DNA of 64,000 nt from assembly GCA_964384025.1 (NCBI GenBank), contig CAYLJJ010000002.1, forward strand, positions 124,001-188,000, read 5' to 3'. A model generated the notes under the pieces. The model saw nothing but the letters and a program-made list of their open reading frames with translations. It was not told where the DNA came from and made no database searches. The position numbers and the translations under genes were made by a program. Below, in pieces: positions 52,989 through 61,293 of the stretch. The stretch's first letter is position 1. Every line of letters starts with the position of its first letter. The DNA comes from CAYLJJ01 sp964384025. Lineage in GTDB: Bacteria; Myxococcota_A; Bradymonadia; UBA7976; UBA1532.

Positions 52989-55201
52989 GCAGTTCCAAAT
53001 TTCCCTCTCTGCCCCTCTGGGCTCTAGCCTCCCTGCTCTATGCGGGGCTCTTGGCTGCGGCGATGATCATCTTTGTCCCTTGGAAGACTCCATGGGTCAA
53101 CAGCGCGGTCCTACTCTACGCAGGTCTGCACTTAGTGGCGGCTCCTGGGCTCTGGAGTGGGCGGCGCTGGGCTTGGCGGCTGAGCCTCTGGGCCAACCTC
53201 CTGGGGCTCTTAGCCTGTCTCCTGGTTTGTGCGGGCTTTATCGCCTCCTGGGCCTATCTCAAGGCGGTCTTTGGTGACTTTGGGCGGGGAGCCTCTATTG
53301 TCTCCCTCCTCTTCGCCAGCGTGGCCTTTCAACTCTTGGGACTTTTTCCAACCGTTGGGCTCTATGCTCTCCTGAGGCGAAGAGAATCCTATGGTGGAGG
53401 CCAGGGCTGGCGCAGGCTTCTCCTGGGGCTGAGCCTCTCTCCTCTCCTGGCTTTCTTTATCTATCCCGCCTTCGCCTTAAGCCCGCTCTCTCCGATCTCT
53501 CCCGAGGGTCGCGATCAAGCTACAGCCTATCTGCGAGCCGCTTTAACCAAGCGAGCGCTCCCCAGCCTCTCCGCTTTAGAGGGGGTCACCCCTGGACTGG
53601 GCCCCCTCTATGTCAGCCTCTATAACCAGGGAAAGCCGCGTATCCGCGTAACTGGAGGTGGGAGCGATATGGCTCAAGCGATCAAGCAGGCTGCTCAAAG
53701 CCTCCTGGAGCACCCTAAGCTTCAGGGGCGGCGGGTCTTCTCTGGACGCCTAAAGCTGGATCGTCTCATCGCCGTAGGACCCGTCCCCAGCACCCCTGAG
53801 TTTCTCCAGGCCTTAGCCTTTAACTCCGGCTTGGATGGCTTGCGGGTCTGGAAGGGAGAGAGCCACACCACCCTGTTACCCGATGATCTCCTCAAAAAGG
53901 AGATCTTTGGTACAAGCCCCCTGATCCCCGGTATTCGAGAGATCCGCTTGGGGGTAAACCTGAACGCTGTCAAGCGACGCCTGGGCAAACGAGCGGAGGG
54001 ACGCTGGGAGCGTATCCGTACGGAGGGCTGGATAGAACATCAGGGTGAAAGCCTGCCTGCTTTTCGAGGCAATACAGCTCTCAAGGAGCTTGGGCCCAAG
54101 GCTTGGCGTGCTGCGGCCACCGCCGCAGGTGAATATATCCTACGTCAGATTCAGGAGGATGGGCGCTTTCACTACCAGTACTACCCTCTGCGCGATCATC
54201 ACCCCCCTTTTAACCCCAGGAGATACAGCCTCCCTCGTCACGCGGGTACGGTCTACTCCTTGGCGCTGCTCTACGGACTCACAGAAGATCAACGCTTTAA
54301 GCGTGGCGCGGAGCGGGCCATCGCTTGGCTGAGCCAACAGATCCCCGCTCATTGTGGCGGAGATCCTGAGCTGGGCTGTGTAGTCAAGGAGGGCTGGGCC
54401 AACCTGGGCAGCACCGCTCTCAGCGTGGTGGGCATGTTGGAGTACCAACGCCGGACTCAAGATTCTCGCTACCAAGAGCTTATCCAGAGGCAGATCCGCT
54501 TTATCCTCTCCCTCCAACGAGAGAGTGGGGACTTCCATCACCGTTACAATGTGAAGCGGCAGGAGGTGGATAGGGTGATCCGCAAGATGTTCTCCTCAGA
54601 GGAAGCGGCCCTGGCCCTGGTGATGGCCCATGAGCAATCGGAAGAGGAGGCGCAGCTACAGGCCGCCGAGCGAGCCTTAGACTTCTTAAGTAGCAGAAAA
54701 TATGACTACTTCTTGGGCTGGTTTATCTACGGCGCCGACCACTGGACCTGTATTGCTGCTGAAGAAGCTTGGCCTCGACTGAAGTCCAAACAGTACCTGG
54801 ATTTTTGCCGTGGCTACTCCGACTTTATGGGGCGGATTCAGTATGAGGATCAGGGTTTAGAGAACTGGGACTTTGCTGGGCACTATGGCCTGGGCTTCTT
54901 TATGGTGCCTCAGGCGCCAGCGGCGGCGGGCTTCAGTGAGGCGATCATCTCTACCGCGCTCTTAGCGCGAAAGCATAAAGAGGCCCATGAGGTCTTAGAT
55001 CGGCAAGTTGCTCAAGCCCTTGACGCTCTCTCCCGAGATCAGATCCGTCCAGAGAACAGCTGGTTGATGCCACGCCCCAAGGCTGCTGCGGGCGGGATCC
55101 GCCGCTCCTTAGTGGAGCAGGAGATCCGCATCGATTTTGCCCAGCACTCCGCCGCCGCGCTCATCCGAGGCGCCGCCGCCTATGAGCAGCATTCCCTGTA
55201 A
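52985..55201 (+). CDS. Membrane protein with cytoplasm- or periplasm-facing alpha/alpha-toroid domain
   Basis: This 738-residue protein starts at a TTG that overlaps the regulator stop (TTGA). About five hydrophobic helices occupy residues 10-165. A middle domain (about 180-330) has no recognised family. From about 375 repeated helical hairpins with aromatic-rich turns appear (YILRQIQEDGRFHYQYYPL, RHAGTVYSLALLYGL, ERAIAWLSQQ, GSTALSVVGMLEYQRR, IRFILSLQRESGDFHHRYN). This is the texture of alpha/alpha toroids such as polysaccharide epimerases, lyases or terpene cyclases. A sugar-polymer substrate at the envelope is plausible but not shown. Coupling to an FHA-sigma54 activator suggests a regulated or signalling-linked role. 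Confidence 0.75.
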   Translation: MSSSKFPSLPLWALASLLYAGLLAAAMIIFVPWKTPWVNSAVLLYAGLHLVAAPGLWSGRRWAWRLSLWANLLGLLACLLVCAGFIASWAYLKAVFGDFGRGASIVSLLFASVAFQLLGLFPTVGLYALLRRRESYGGGQGWRRLLLGLSLSPLLAFFIYPAFALSPLSPISPEGRDQATAYLRAALTKRALPSLSALEGVTPGLGPLYVSLYNQGKPRIRVTGGGSDMAQAIKQAAQSLLEHPKLQGRRVFSGRLKLDRLIAVGPVPSTPEFLQALAFNSGLDGLRVWKGESHTTLLPDDLLKKEIFGTSPLIPGIREIRLGVNLNAVKRRLGKRAEGRWERIRTEGWIEHQGESLPAFRGNTALKELGPKAWRAAATAAGEYILRQIQEDGRFHYQYYPLRDHHPPFNPRRYSLPRHAGTVYSLALLYGLTEDQRFKRGAERAIAWLSQQIPAHCGGDPELGCVVKEGWANLGSTALSVVGMLEYQRRTQDSRYQELIQRQIRFILSLQRESGDFHHRYNVKRQEVDRVIRKMFSSEEAALALVMAHEQSEEEAQLQAAERALDFLSSRKYDYFLGWFIYGADHWTCIAAEEAWPRLKSKQYLDFCRGYSDFMGRIQYEDQGLENWDFAGHYGLGFFMVPQAPAAAGFSEAIISTALLARKHKEAHEVLDRQVAQALDALSRDQIRPENSWLMPRPKAAAGGIRRSLVEQEIRIDFAQHSAAALIRGAAAYEQHSL

Positions 55202-55270
55202 AGAGCTTAAAATGATGCTCCTGTGAGGGAACGGCTCCAAATGCGGTCGGCTGTGGATTTTGACTCATGT

Positions 55271-55290
55271 GCCCTCTCTTAAGGGCTTTT
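55271..55290 (+). terminator. Intrinsic terminator after the alpha/alpha-toroid gene
   Basis: GCCCT pairs with AGGGC around a 6-base loop and is followed by TTTT on the plus strand, about 70 bases after the stop codon. The hairpin overlaps the last codons of the convergent surface-protein gene. The stem is short but the T-run makes it one of the better terminator candidates in the window. Confidence 0.5.
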
Positions 55291-57780
55291 AGAAAACCTC
55301 GTTGAGCGTCGTCTGAAGAGGAGGAGGGCTGAGAAGATCAACAGCGCGGCAGGAGGAGAATCTCCTCCCAATCGACAACTACAGCCCTCACTGTCGGGTT
55401 CATCTGGAGACTCCAGAGGGAGGACACCAGAATCAACCGGCCTCCTCTCCTGGATTTGGATGCTGCTGAAATCTGAGAGCATCCCTTTCTGATATTCGAT
55501 TGTGCCTGAGTTGCCCGCGTTATCGTTAAGTTGAGCCCCATCTATAAGTTGAACAGAGTCGATATCCAGATCATAGATCCGTTCCCCTTCCCCGATCTCA
55601 TAAGAGAAGCGGATTTCACGACTGTGTTTGATATCTCCAATCTCCAGTTCAGCTCCTGTATTGAGCTGGATCAGCATATTCCCTGTTAGATTGATGGGCT
55701 CAGAGAACTCCAGCCCCAATTCAATACGCTCTCCCTGATGATATGTACCGTTGGGGCTGTGGCTGTTGGCGGCGATCAACCTCGGACGTATCCCGTCGAT
55801 CTGGATGCCCTTCTCAGCATTATCCCCTAGATGCCCCAGCGTAGGTAACTCTAACTCCAACGCCTGAGCGTTTAGAAACAGGCCCTCTGCTTCTAAATTC
55901 AAGGTCTCTTCACCTTCGGCGACCTGATAGAAACCCAAAAAACCATCTGAGCCCTCTGTGTTGCCGTTGGGGCTTAACTCTACGAGCTGTGAAGTGTTGA
56001 GCTGAAGTTGGAGGATGATCTGAGGCTGAACCCCTTCAAACTGGAGAAATATGGGGATTCTGTCCCCAATCCCAAAAATGCCAGGCTCTACATCTCCACG
56101 AAGTATCAGAATATTACGCTCATCAATGGTGGGAGGTGGAGGTTCTGAAGTAAAGTTCGCCCCTATACAAGGAGTGACAGGGATCCCCTCTTCAGGAATC
56201 CGCCCATCTAACATGTTCCCGGCTGGATCCGAGAGCGCATAAGGGGGATTTCCATCTTGGATAAACTCAAGTAGGGTTAGGCATTCACAGCTTTCATTTT
56301 CCTGTATTATATATGGAATATATGCGACATGAGTTTGGATCTCCTGCATTTCATGTTGCACAGAGACCGATGCACCTGTATTTAGTCTTGCAATCAGCTC
56401 TTCTCTGACTATTACAGGTTTGTCGAACATTACTTTCAACAGCAGTTGTGTATTTGTGCCATATGTCGATGGGAATTCTATTTCTTGCCCAGTACCATCT
56501 TGATCGAGCAAATCAGCTGTTATCTCGATAATTTGAGCATCTTCATCTGGATTATGGACCTCTTGACCCACAACTATATCCATAACATCACCATTTCGAT
56601 CTATCCAATATCCATCTGGAAGGTTCAGCTCTTGGAAATCTCCACGAAGAGGAGTGCCTGAAATAAGGGTAACTCTCTCACTCTGATTAAGTCCTACCCC
56701 TCCTGCTTCTACCTGAAGGGTTCCACCATTGATAAAAGCATCGCCTATTACCTCAAATCGATCTGAATGTCCAACACCATTGACATCCATATGTATTGCA
56801 GTTCCTTCGCTTTGAGCATAGCTGCCTTCGATCAATATATGCCCTAAATCTAGATTTCCATCTACCCACACTCCGCTGGGATGTATATCTCCGGCGACAA
56901 TATGAACATCTCCAATGATTTTTCCATCTCCTTGCAGATTAACTCCGTTTTCCCAGATAAATGATGACAATTCAGATGGAGACGATGATATTTGACAGTT
57001 CTGCTCTAGATGGAGATCTCCTCCAAAACTAAAACTGCCATCTCCATCAAGGTCAAGATTACCTCTGAAGTCGCTATGTTCGAATATGCAAGAAGAACCC
57101 GCGCTTGAGGAGAAAAAACCAGTAATTATTGCATTTTGCAATCTAAGTGTGCTGTTTCCGTCTATATTTACTGTTCCTTGAATTTCTAGCCTTTGAAACC
57201 CTTCTCCAAGGCTTCCTGTAATAGTTAACTCGCTTCTATCGTTTACACTAACAACTCCTTCATTAAACAACCTAATCATGCTGTTGACTGCAGCAGATAT
57301 GTTCAGGTTGCCAAGGTTTTTAAGATACCCTTCACCGTTAATATCACCTGTTGCCTCTATATCTAATACTCCTTGATTAATAACAACTCCTCTGTCGATT
57401 AAGAGAGTTCCTCCTAATCGGCTTTCAGAGCCCTCTTCTAAACTCATGAACTGATTGTGATCATTCATCATGATCTTGAGGCTACCCTGAACTGTCAAGC
57501 CACCAAATATTCGGATAGAGTCGAGTTCCATCAGCTCAACATCACCGATGATATGTAAATTGGAGATTTCGATATTTGGACCGGCAGACCAAACGGTGAT
57601 CACTGACGAGTTCCCAGATAAAATAGCCGTATCTTCTCTACCGGGAATCGTCATATTCCCATCACAAGCCCAAGAGCTGGCAACATCCCAGAGAGGGTGC
57701 TCTGCCCCTTCAGCAACCCAGGTACACTCTGCAGCCCAGGACGGAGCACTCAGACAAAGTAAAAAGAGCAGGATCCTCAA
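55279..57780 (-). CDS. MYXO-CTERM surface protein with beta-helix-like N-terminus
   Basis: The protein has 833 residues. The TTG start is supported by GGAGGA eight bases upstream and by the signal peptide it gives (MRILLFLLCLSAPSWA). Residues of about 20-400 have W-xxxSSWACDG, IPGREDTAIL and long runs of short beta strands (GTVNIDGNSTLRLQNA, GGTLQVEAGG), as in parallel beta-helix passenger domains. Residues of about 410-780 contain two or more beta-sandwich domains with VMFDKPVIV and LEFSEPINLTG, resembling the SbsA/BIg-like domains of surface proteins. The tail SEGCSCRLGGDSP, a hydrophobic helix and FRRR is a good MYXO-CTERM signal. The N-terminal 1.5 kb of coding sequence is AT-rich. It lies 86 bases downstream of the ECF/anti-sigma pair on the same strand and may be a regulon member. 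Confidence 0.8.
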   Translation of the reverse strand: MRILLFLLCLSAPSWAAECTWVAEGAEHPLWDVASSWACDGNMTIPGREDTAILSGNSSVITVWSAGPNIEISNLHIIGDVELMELDSIRIFGGLTVQGSLKIMMNDHNQFMSLEEGSESRLGGTLLIDRGVVINQGVLDIEATGDINGEGYLKNLGNLNISAAVNSMIRLFNEGVVSVNDRSELTITGSLGEGFQRLEIQGTVNIDGNSTLRLQNAIITGFFSSSAGSSCIFEHSDFRGNLDLDGDGSFSFGGDLHLEQNCQISSSPSELSSFIWENGVNLQGDGKIIGDVHIVAGDIHPSGVWVDGNLDLGHILIEGSYAQSEGTAIHMDVNGVGHSDRFEVIGDAFINGGTLQVEAGGVGLNQSERVTLISGTPLRGDFQELNLPDGYWIDRNGDVMDIVVGQEVHNPDEDAQIIEITADLLDQDGTGQEIEFPSTYGTNTQLLLKVMFDKPVIVREELIARLNTGASVSVQHEMQEIQTHVAYIPYIIQENESCECLTLLEFIQDGNPPYALSDPAGNMLDGRIPEEGIPVTPCIGANFTSEPPPPTIDERNILILRGDVEPGIFGIGDRIPIFLQFEGVQPQIILQLQLNTSQLVELSPNGNTEGSDGFLGFYQVAEGEETLNLEAEGLFLNAQALELELPTLGHLGDNAEKGIQIDGIRPRLIAANSHSPNGTYHQGERIELGLEFSEPINLTGNMLIQLNTGAELEIGDIKHSREIRFSYEIGEGERIYDLDIDSVQLIDGAQLNDNAGNSGTIEYQKGMLSDFSSIQIQERRPVDSGVLPLESPDEPDSEGCSCRLGGDSPPAALLIFSALLLFRRRSTRFSKSP

Positions 57781-57866
57781 TCTCTTATCCTCCGAGTCAG
57801 CAAACCGGTATCGGTATGGAATCAGAGACAGCTTAGAGAAAAAGGGGAGGAGAGATCGAGGGCGAC

Positions 57867-58643
57867 TTAGAAGGAACTGCTGACCACCTGGATGAGATCC
57901 TTGGAGGAGAGATCGGAAGTGACCGCATAGCCCACAGGGCCCTGATTGAAGAGGGCAACTCGATAAGCGCCTCGATCATACATCGCGAGGCGCCGCCCCT
58001 TGATGGCATAGACCTCTGCTCCCTGCTCCAGCTCTATATCCCGACCATCGAAGATCAGGACTGTCAGTTTATGTTCATCAACCCCATAGATCAGATAAGC
58101 GGCGGAACGATCCCGAAAGCCCTCACGGGCTAAGCGGCTGAGGCGACCTCCCAGAAGGGTCGCGCGCTGAAACCGAGGAGCTGCCATATCAAAAGAGAGC
58201 TTATCTTTGAACCAATCATCCACCTCTCGAGCTTCATCGCTGGGGACCTCTACCGGGACCTGTTGGCAGTGTTGATCCACCGCCTCTTCAACTACTGGAG
58301 CGAAGCCTTGAAGAGGCCCCGAGAGGAGAAAGAGGAGCACCGCTGCGGCCAGAGCTGGGAGAGGCAGCAGGATATTCTTGAGGAGGCGTCGAGCCCGAGC
58401 GGGGCGCTGTGCGCTCTGAAGAGAGTCGAGGAGTCGGGCCTCTACCTCTGGAGGTATATGTTGTCGAGCTTGGAGCTGAGGCCGAATCGCTCGTTTGAAC
58501 CAAGCTTGCTGTTCATAATGTTGTCGGCACTGAGGACAGATGGCGAGATGTGCATCAAACTCAGCACGCTCAGGTTCATCTAACTCTCCATCCAGATAAG
58601 GATCGAGAAACTGCTCAAATTCAGTGCAATTGACCCTACTCAT
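57867..58643 (-). CDS. Zinc-finger anti-sigma factor
   Basis: This 258-residue membrane protein has an N-terminal zf-HC2/ZAS domain: FLDPYLDGELDEPERAEFDAHLAICPQC with His32, Cys36 and Cys39 in H-x3-C-x2-C spacing. One hydrophobic helix lies near 92-115. A periplasmic domain of about 140 residues with no recognised family follows, probably the signal sensor. It should hold the ECF factor encoded just upstream inactive at the membrane. The start overlaps the sigma-factor stop by four bases, the classic co-translated arrangement. Confidence 0.92.
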   Translation of the reverse strand: MSRVNCTEFEQFLDPYLDGELDEPERAEFDAHLAICPQCRQHYEQQAWFKRAIRPQLQARQHIPPEVEARLLDSLQSAQRPARARRLLKNILLPLPALAAAVLLFLLSGPLQGFAPVVEEAVDQHCQQVPVEVPSDEAREVDDWFKDKLSFDMAAPRFQRATLLGGRLSRLAREGFRDRSAAYLIYGVDEHKLTVLIFDGRDIELEQGAEVYAIKGRRLAMYDRGAYRVALFNQGPVGYAVTSDLSSKDLIQVVSSSF

Positions 58644-59290
58644 TGAGCTGCCCTACGTCGGCGCCGAAACATCTCCATATCGGTTACATTATCCGCCTGG
58701 GCTCCTTCAGGTGCTTCGATTACGCCGCGCTCAACAGCGTACTCAAAGAGCTGCACCTGGAGAAGCTTACGGGCTCGATGAAGACGGCTCATCACGGTCC
58801 CGACAGGGCAGTCTAAGACCTCGGCGATCTCTTTATAGGAGAGGTCATGCATATCAGCGAGGAGGACCGCCATCCGAAACTCAAAAGGGAGCCGATCTAG
58901 GGCTCGCATCACCTCGTCGCCCACCACATGCTTAAGGAAAGCTTCTCGGGTCTCGGGAGGGAGCCAGGGTCTCTCCTCTACAGGATAGCGCTCCAGCAGA
59001 TCGTCTACTTGGCGCCCATCCATCACCTTCTGCTCTGTTTGGCGCCGTCTATAGCGGTTGATAAAGATGTTGGTCTGTATTCGGAAGAGCCAAGCCTTGA
59101 TATTGGTCCCCTGCTCAAACTTATGCCAGAAACGATAAGCCCTCAGGAAAGTCTCTTGGAGCAGATCCTCAGCTTGGTTCGGATCACGGGTCATTCGCAG
59201 GGCGGCGCCGTAGAGGATATCTCTGTGAGGCATAGCGACCTCTTCAAATTGGGCGTGCTCTCTCTTGCGGCTAAAGAAACTTTTGATCAT
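58640..59290 (-). CDS. ECF-type RNA polymerase sigma factor
   Basis: This 216-residue sigma factor has a region 2 (about 20-95) with YGAALRMTRDPNQAEDLLQETFLRAYR and INRYRRR, and a region 4 (about 140-195) with ALDRLPFEFRMAVLLADMHD, SYKEIAEVLDCPVGTVMSRLHRARK. AGGA lies before the ATG. It directs transcription of an envelope or surface regulon when the anti-sigma factor releases it. The upstream 80-base gap contains a strong dyad that may be its own promoter or operator. Confidence 0.95.
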   Translation of the reverse strand: MIKSFFSRKREHAQFEEVAMPHRDILYGAALRMTRDPNQAEDLLQETFLRAYRFWHKFEQGTNIKAWLFRIQTNIFINRYRRRQTEQKVMDGRQVDDLLERYPVEERPWLPPETREAFLKHVVGDEVMRALDRLPFEFRMAVLLADMHDLSYKEIAEVLDCPVGTVMSRLHRARKLLQVQLFEYAVERGVIEAPEGAQADNVTDMEMFRRRRRAAQ

Positions 59291-59314
59291 GGCCCATTCC
59301 TAGGGTTTTCAGGT

Positions 59315-59360
59315 CCGGCTTAACTTCATCTCAGCTTAAGTTATTCCCGGAAGCACCGGG
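59315..59360 (-). promoter_or_regulatory. Nested dyads between the phospholipase-like gene and the ECF sigma gene
   Basis: Two overlapping symmetrical elements are visible. TCCCGG/CCGGGA with a 5-base loop (59345-59361) begins 10 bases after the stop of the upstream gene and may be its terminator, though no U-run follows. CCGG-TAACTT and AAGTTA-CCGG flank an 11-base centre (59315-59350). Read on the minus strand, GGAATAA then 16 bases then GTTAAG loosely resembles an ECF promoter, which would fit autoregulation. Confidence 0.4.
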
Positions 59361-59370
59361 ATCCTGAGGA

Positions 59371-61293
59371 TCACATAAAGGCCAAGCCGATCGCCAACTC
59401 TAACCAGTGCCCCTCAAACTGAAAGCCTGGATCGCTCCCCTTCATCAGACGAAAGGGCAGACGATAGCCCAGATCGATCTCCAAGGGGATCTGTGTCCAA
59501 CCCTCAGGGAGAAAAGAGAAGCCCAGACGTGGACCAAGCCCTGAGCTTTCTCCTGCATAGAGATAGGGGCCAGCGTTCACCAGGAAGCGGGCTGCCCAGC
59601 GCCAGTGAAAGAGAAAGGCGAACTCAAGGCCCTCACCCTGGTTGACCCCGAACTGGTAGCTGGTCATCCAGTTTGCGAAGTCGTCCAACTCTGAGAGGAA
59701 GACCAAGCGCAGGCCACTCTGATCCTGGTCCTCCCCGATTCTGAGACGGTAACTGAAGAGGATCGACTGATAGGCGAAGGGAGGTGGAGGAGTGGGGAGG
59801 GTGCCCGCAGCGAGCGCTGGCTTGAGGGCATGAAGCTGATCAGGGGGGCGAAGAGCTTGAGTAGGCAGACGCTCACAGATAAAGCGCCCGATGCCTGGAG
59901 AGCTACAACCTGTGCTTGGATCTTCGAAGTTTGGCCCCTCCGCCCACTGAAGCAGGCTGGCGACGCTGGCTCCGACCAACAGGGCGCGCTGATGTCGCAG
60001 TAGGCACTCGGTGATCTCCTGGGGTCGTCGCGCCTGAGTACACTTGAGGGGACCTTGGAGGAGGGGAGGGGCCAGGAGATAGCGATCACCATAGGCCATA
60101 AACTCTTGCTGAGCGATGGCGGTGGCGAAGCCGGTGATCACCCCATGCTGGTTATCCCGATTGTGAACATAGCGAGAATCGGAGAGCCCCCAAGCGCCGC
60201 GATCAGTGCGTATATGCCCCCCTGCGAAGCTGTCTTGGAGGAAGTGGAGCCCTGAGCCCTCCATGATCAGGGAGAGGAGCGCTGTGGCGCTCTGCTCCAA
60301 GATATTTAAGCTTCGTGGGCTTTTGGGCTGATCCAGGAGAGCTTGGAGGGGGACGCTCACTGCTTGGGTCAACTGAGGATCAGCTCGCTGAAACCAAACA
60401 CCCAGGTGCTCCAGGATCAGCTGGCCAAGCAGAGCGCAGCCCAGGGCGCGTCCCTCTGTTGGTTTCAGCTCCTCCCAGTCCAGGGCCTCAAAGGGAGGAT
60501 GATCTTCGGAGAGATCCTCCAGCTCCTCTGGATCGATGCCCATAGACTCCCGACAGCCTCTCCTTAAAATCTCCTGAGCTACGCCATGAAAGCCAAGCCA
60601 AGCACCGTAGGCTTCAGCGCCAAAGTGGTGATGGTTTCTGAGCACCAAATCCAGATAGTGGGGGTTATCAAAGCTGTGAGCTGTAGGAGGATCATGAGGC
60701 CCGAAAGGGGCAGGGGCACGGCGAGCATCTTGGAGGAGCCGTTTTGGGAGCGTCTCAAGAGGAGCAGCGAGAGCTTGGCTGAGCTGCTCGCGAAGCTGCG
60801 CCCAGGGAACAGGCTCTTCCGTCTCACAAGCGTCCTCAGCGACATCAGCCTCCACACCTCCAGCATCTCCAGGTTCGCTCATCCACTCCATAAGCCTCAA
60901 GCTGAGCCCAGGCCGCACCGCTCTGGGATGACCTCGAACAGGGCCAAAGAGAGAGAGATGATCAGGCAACGCCACGATATCCCCCAGGGTGATGGGATGA
61001 TCCCCCGACTCCACTGGAGGCTCAGCTAAGAGATTGATGCTGCCCTCAAGCTGCTTATACTCATCTAGACAGTAGGGACGATCCCAGCGCTGGGGACAGA
61101 AGAGAGAGAGGGCCAGATAGCGCGCCAAGAGAGGATCGCTGGGAGCCTCTTTCAGGCGTTGAACTAAGCGCTTCTGAGCTTCAAAGCAGGCCTGATCGGA
61201 GAAGAAACTGTGCTCCAGATAGTCAAAGCTCCAGCTCTGAAGAGGGTAGAGGAGAGAGAGCAGCAGGAGGGCGCGGAGAGGGCTCCAAGTCAA
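59371..61293 (-). CDS. Phospholipase-C-like zinc enzyme fused to outer-membrane barrel-like C-terminus
   Basis: This 640-residue secreted protein has a Sec signal (about 1-22, LQSWSFDYLEHSFFSD). A mainly helical domain (25-480) has NPHYLDLVLRNHHHFG (210-225) and the signature GSGLHFLQDSFAGGHIRTDRG near 346-366 with VHNRDNQHG at 376-384. The HxxxDxxxxxH plus late H-x-D pattern is that of the zinc-dependent phospholipase C/S1-P1 nuclease fold. Residues of about 490-640 are alternating strands ending in LELAIGLAFM, with an aromatic terminus as in outer-membrane barrels. It would present a zinc hydrolase on the outer membrane; the substrate is uncertain. The TTG start overlaps the protease stop (TTGA). 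Confidence 0.7.
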   Translation of the reverse strand: MTWSPLRALLLLSLLYPLQSWSFDYLEHSFFSDQACFEAQKRLVQRLKEAPSDPLLARYLALSLFCPQRWDRPYCLDEYKQLEGSINLLAEPPVESGDHPITLGDIVALPDHLSLFGPVRGHPRAVRPGLSLRLMEWMSEPGDAGGVEADVAEDACETEEPVPWAQLREQLSQALAAPLETLPKRLLQDARRAPAPFGPHDPPTAHSFDNPHYLDLVLRNHHHFGAEAYGAWLGFHGVAQEILRRGCRESMGIDPEELEDLSEDHPPFEALDWEELKPTEGRALGCALLGQLILEHLGVWFQRADPQLTQAVSVPLQALLDQPKSPRSLNILEQSATALLSLIMEGSGLHFLQDSFAGGHIRTDRGAWGLSDSRYVHNRDNQHGVITGFATAIAQQEFMAYGDRYLLAPPLLQGPLKCTQARRPQEITECLLRHQRALLVGASVASLLQWAEGPNFEDPSTGCSSPGIGRFICERLPTQALRPPDQLHALKPALAAGTLPTPPPPFAYQSILFSYRLRIGEDQDQSGLRLVFLSELDDFANWMTSYQFGVNQGEGLEFAFLFHWRWAARFLVNAGPYLYAGESSGLGPRLGFSFLPEGWTQIPLEIDLGYRLPFRLMKGSDPGFQFEGHWLELAIGLAFM

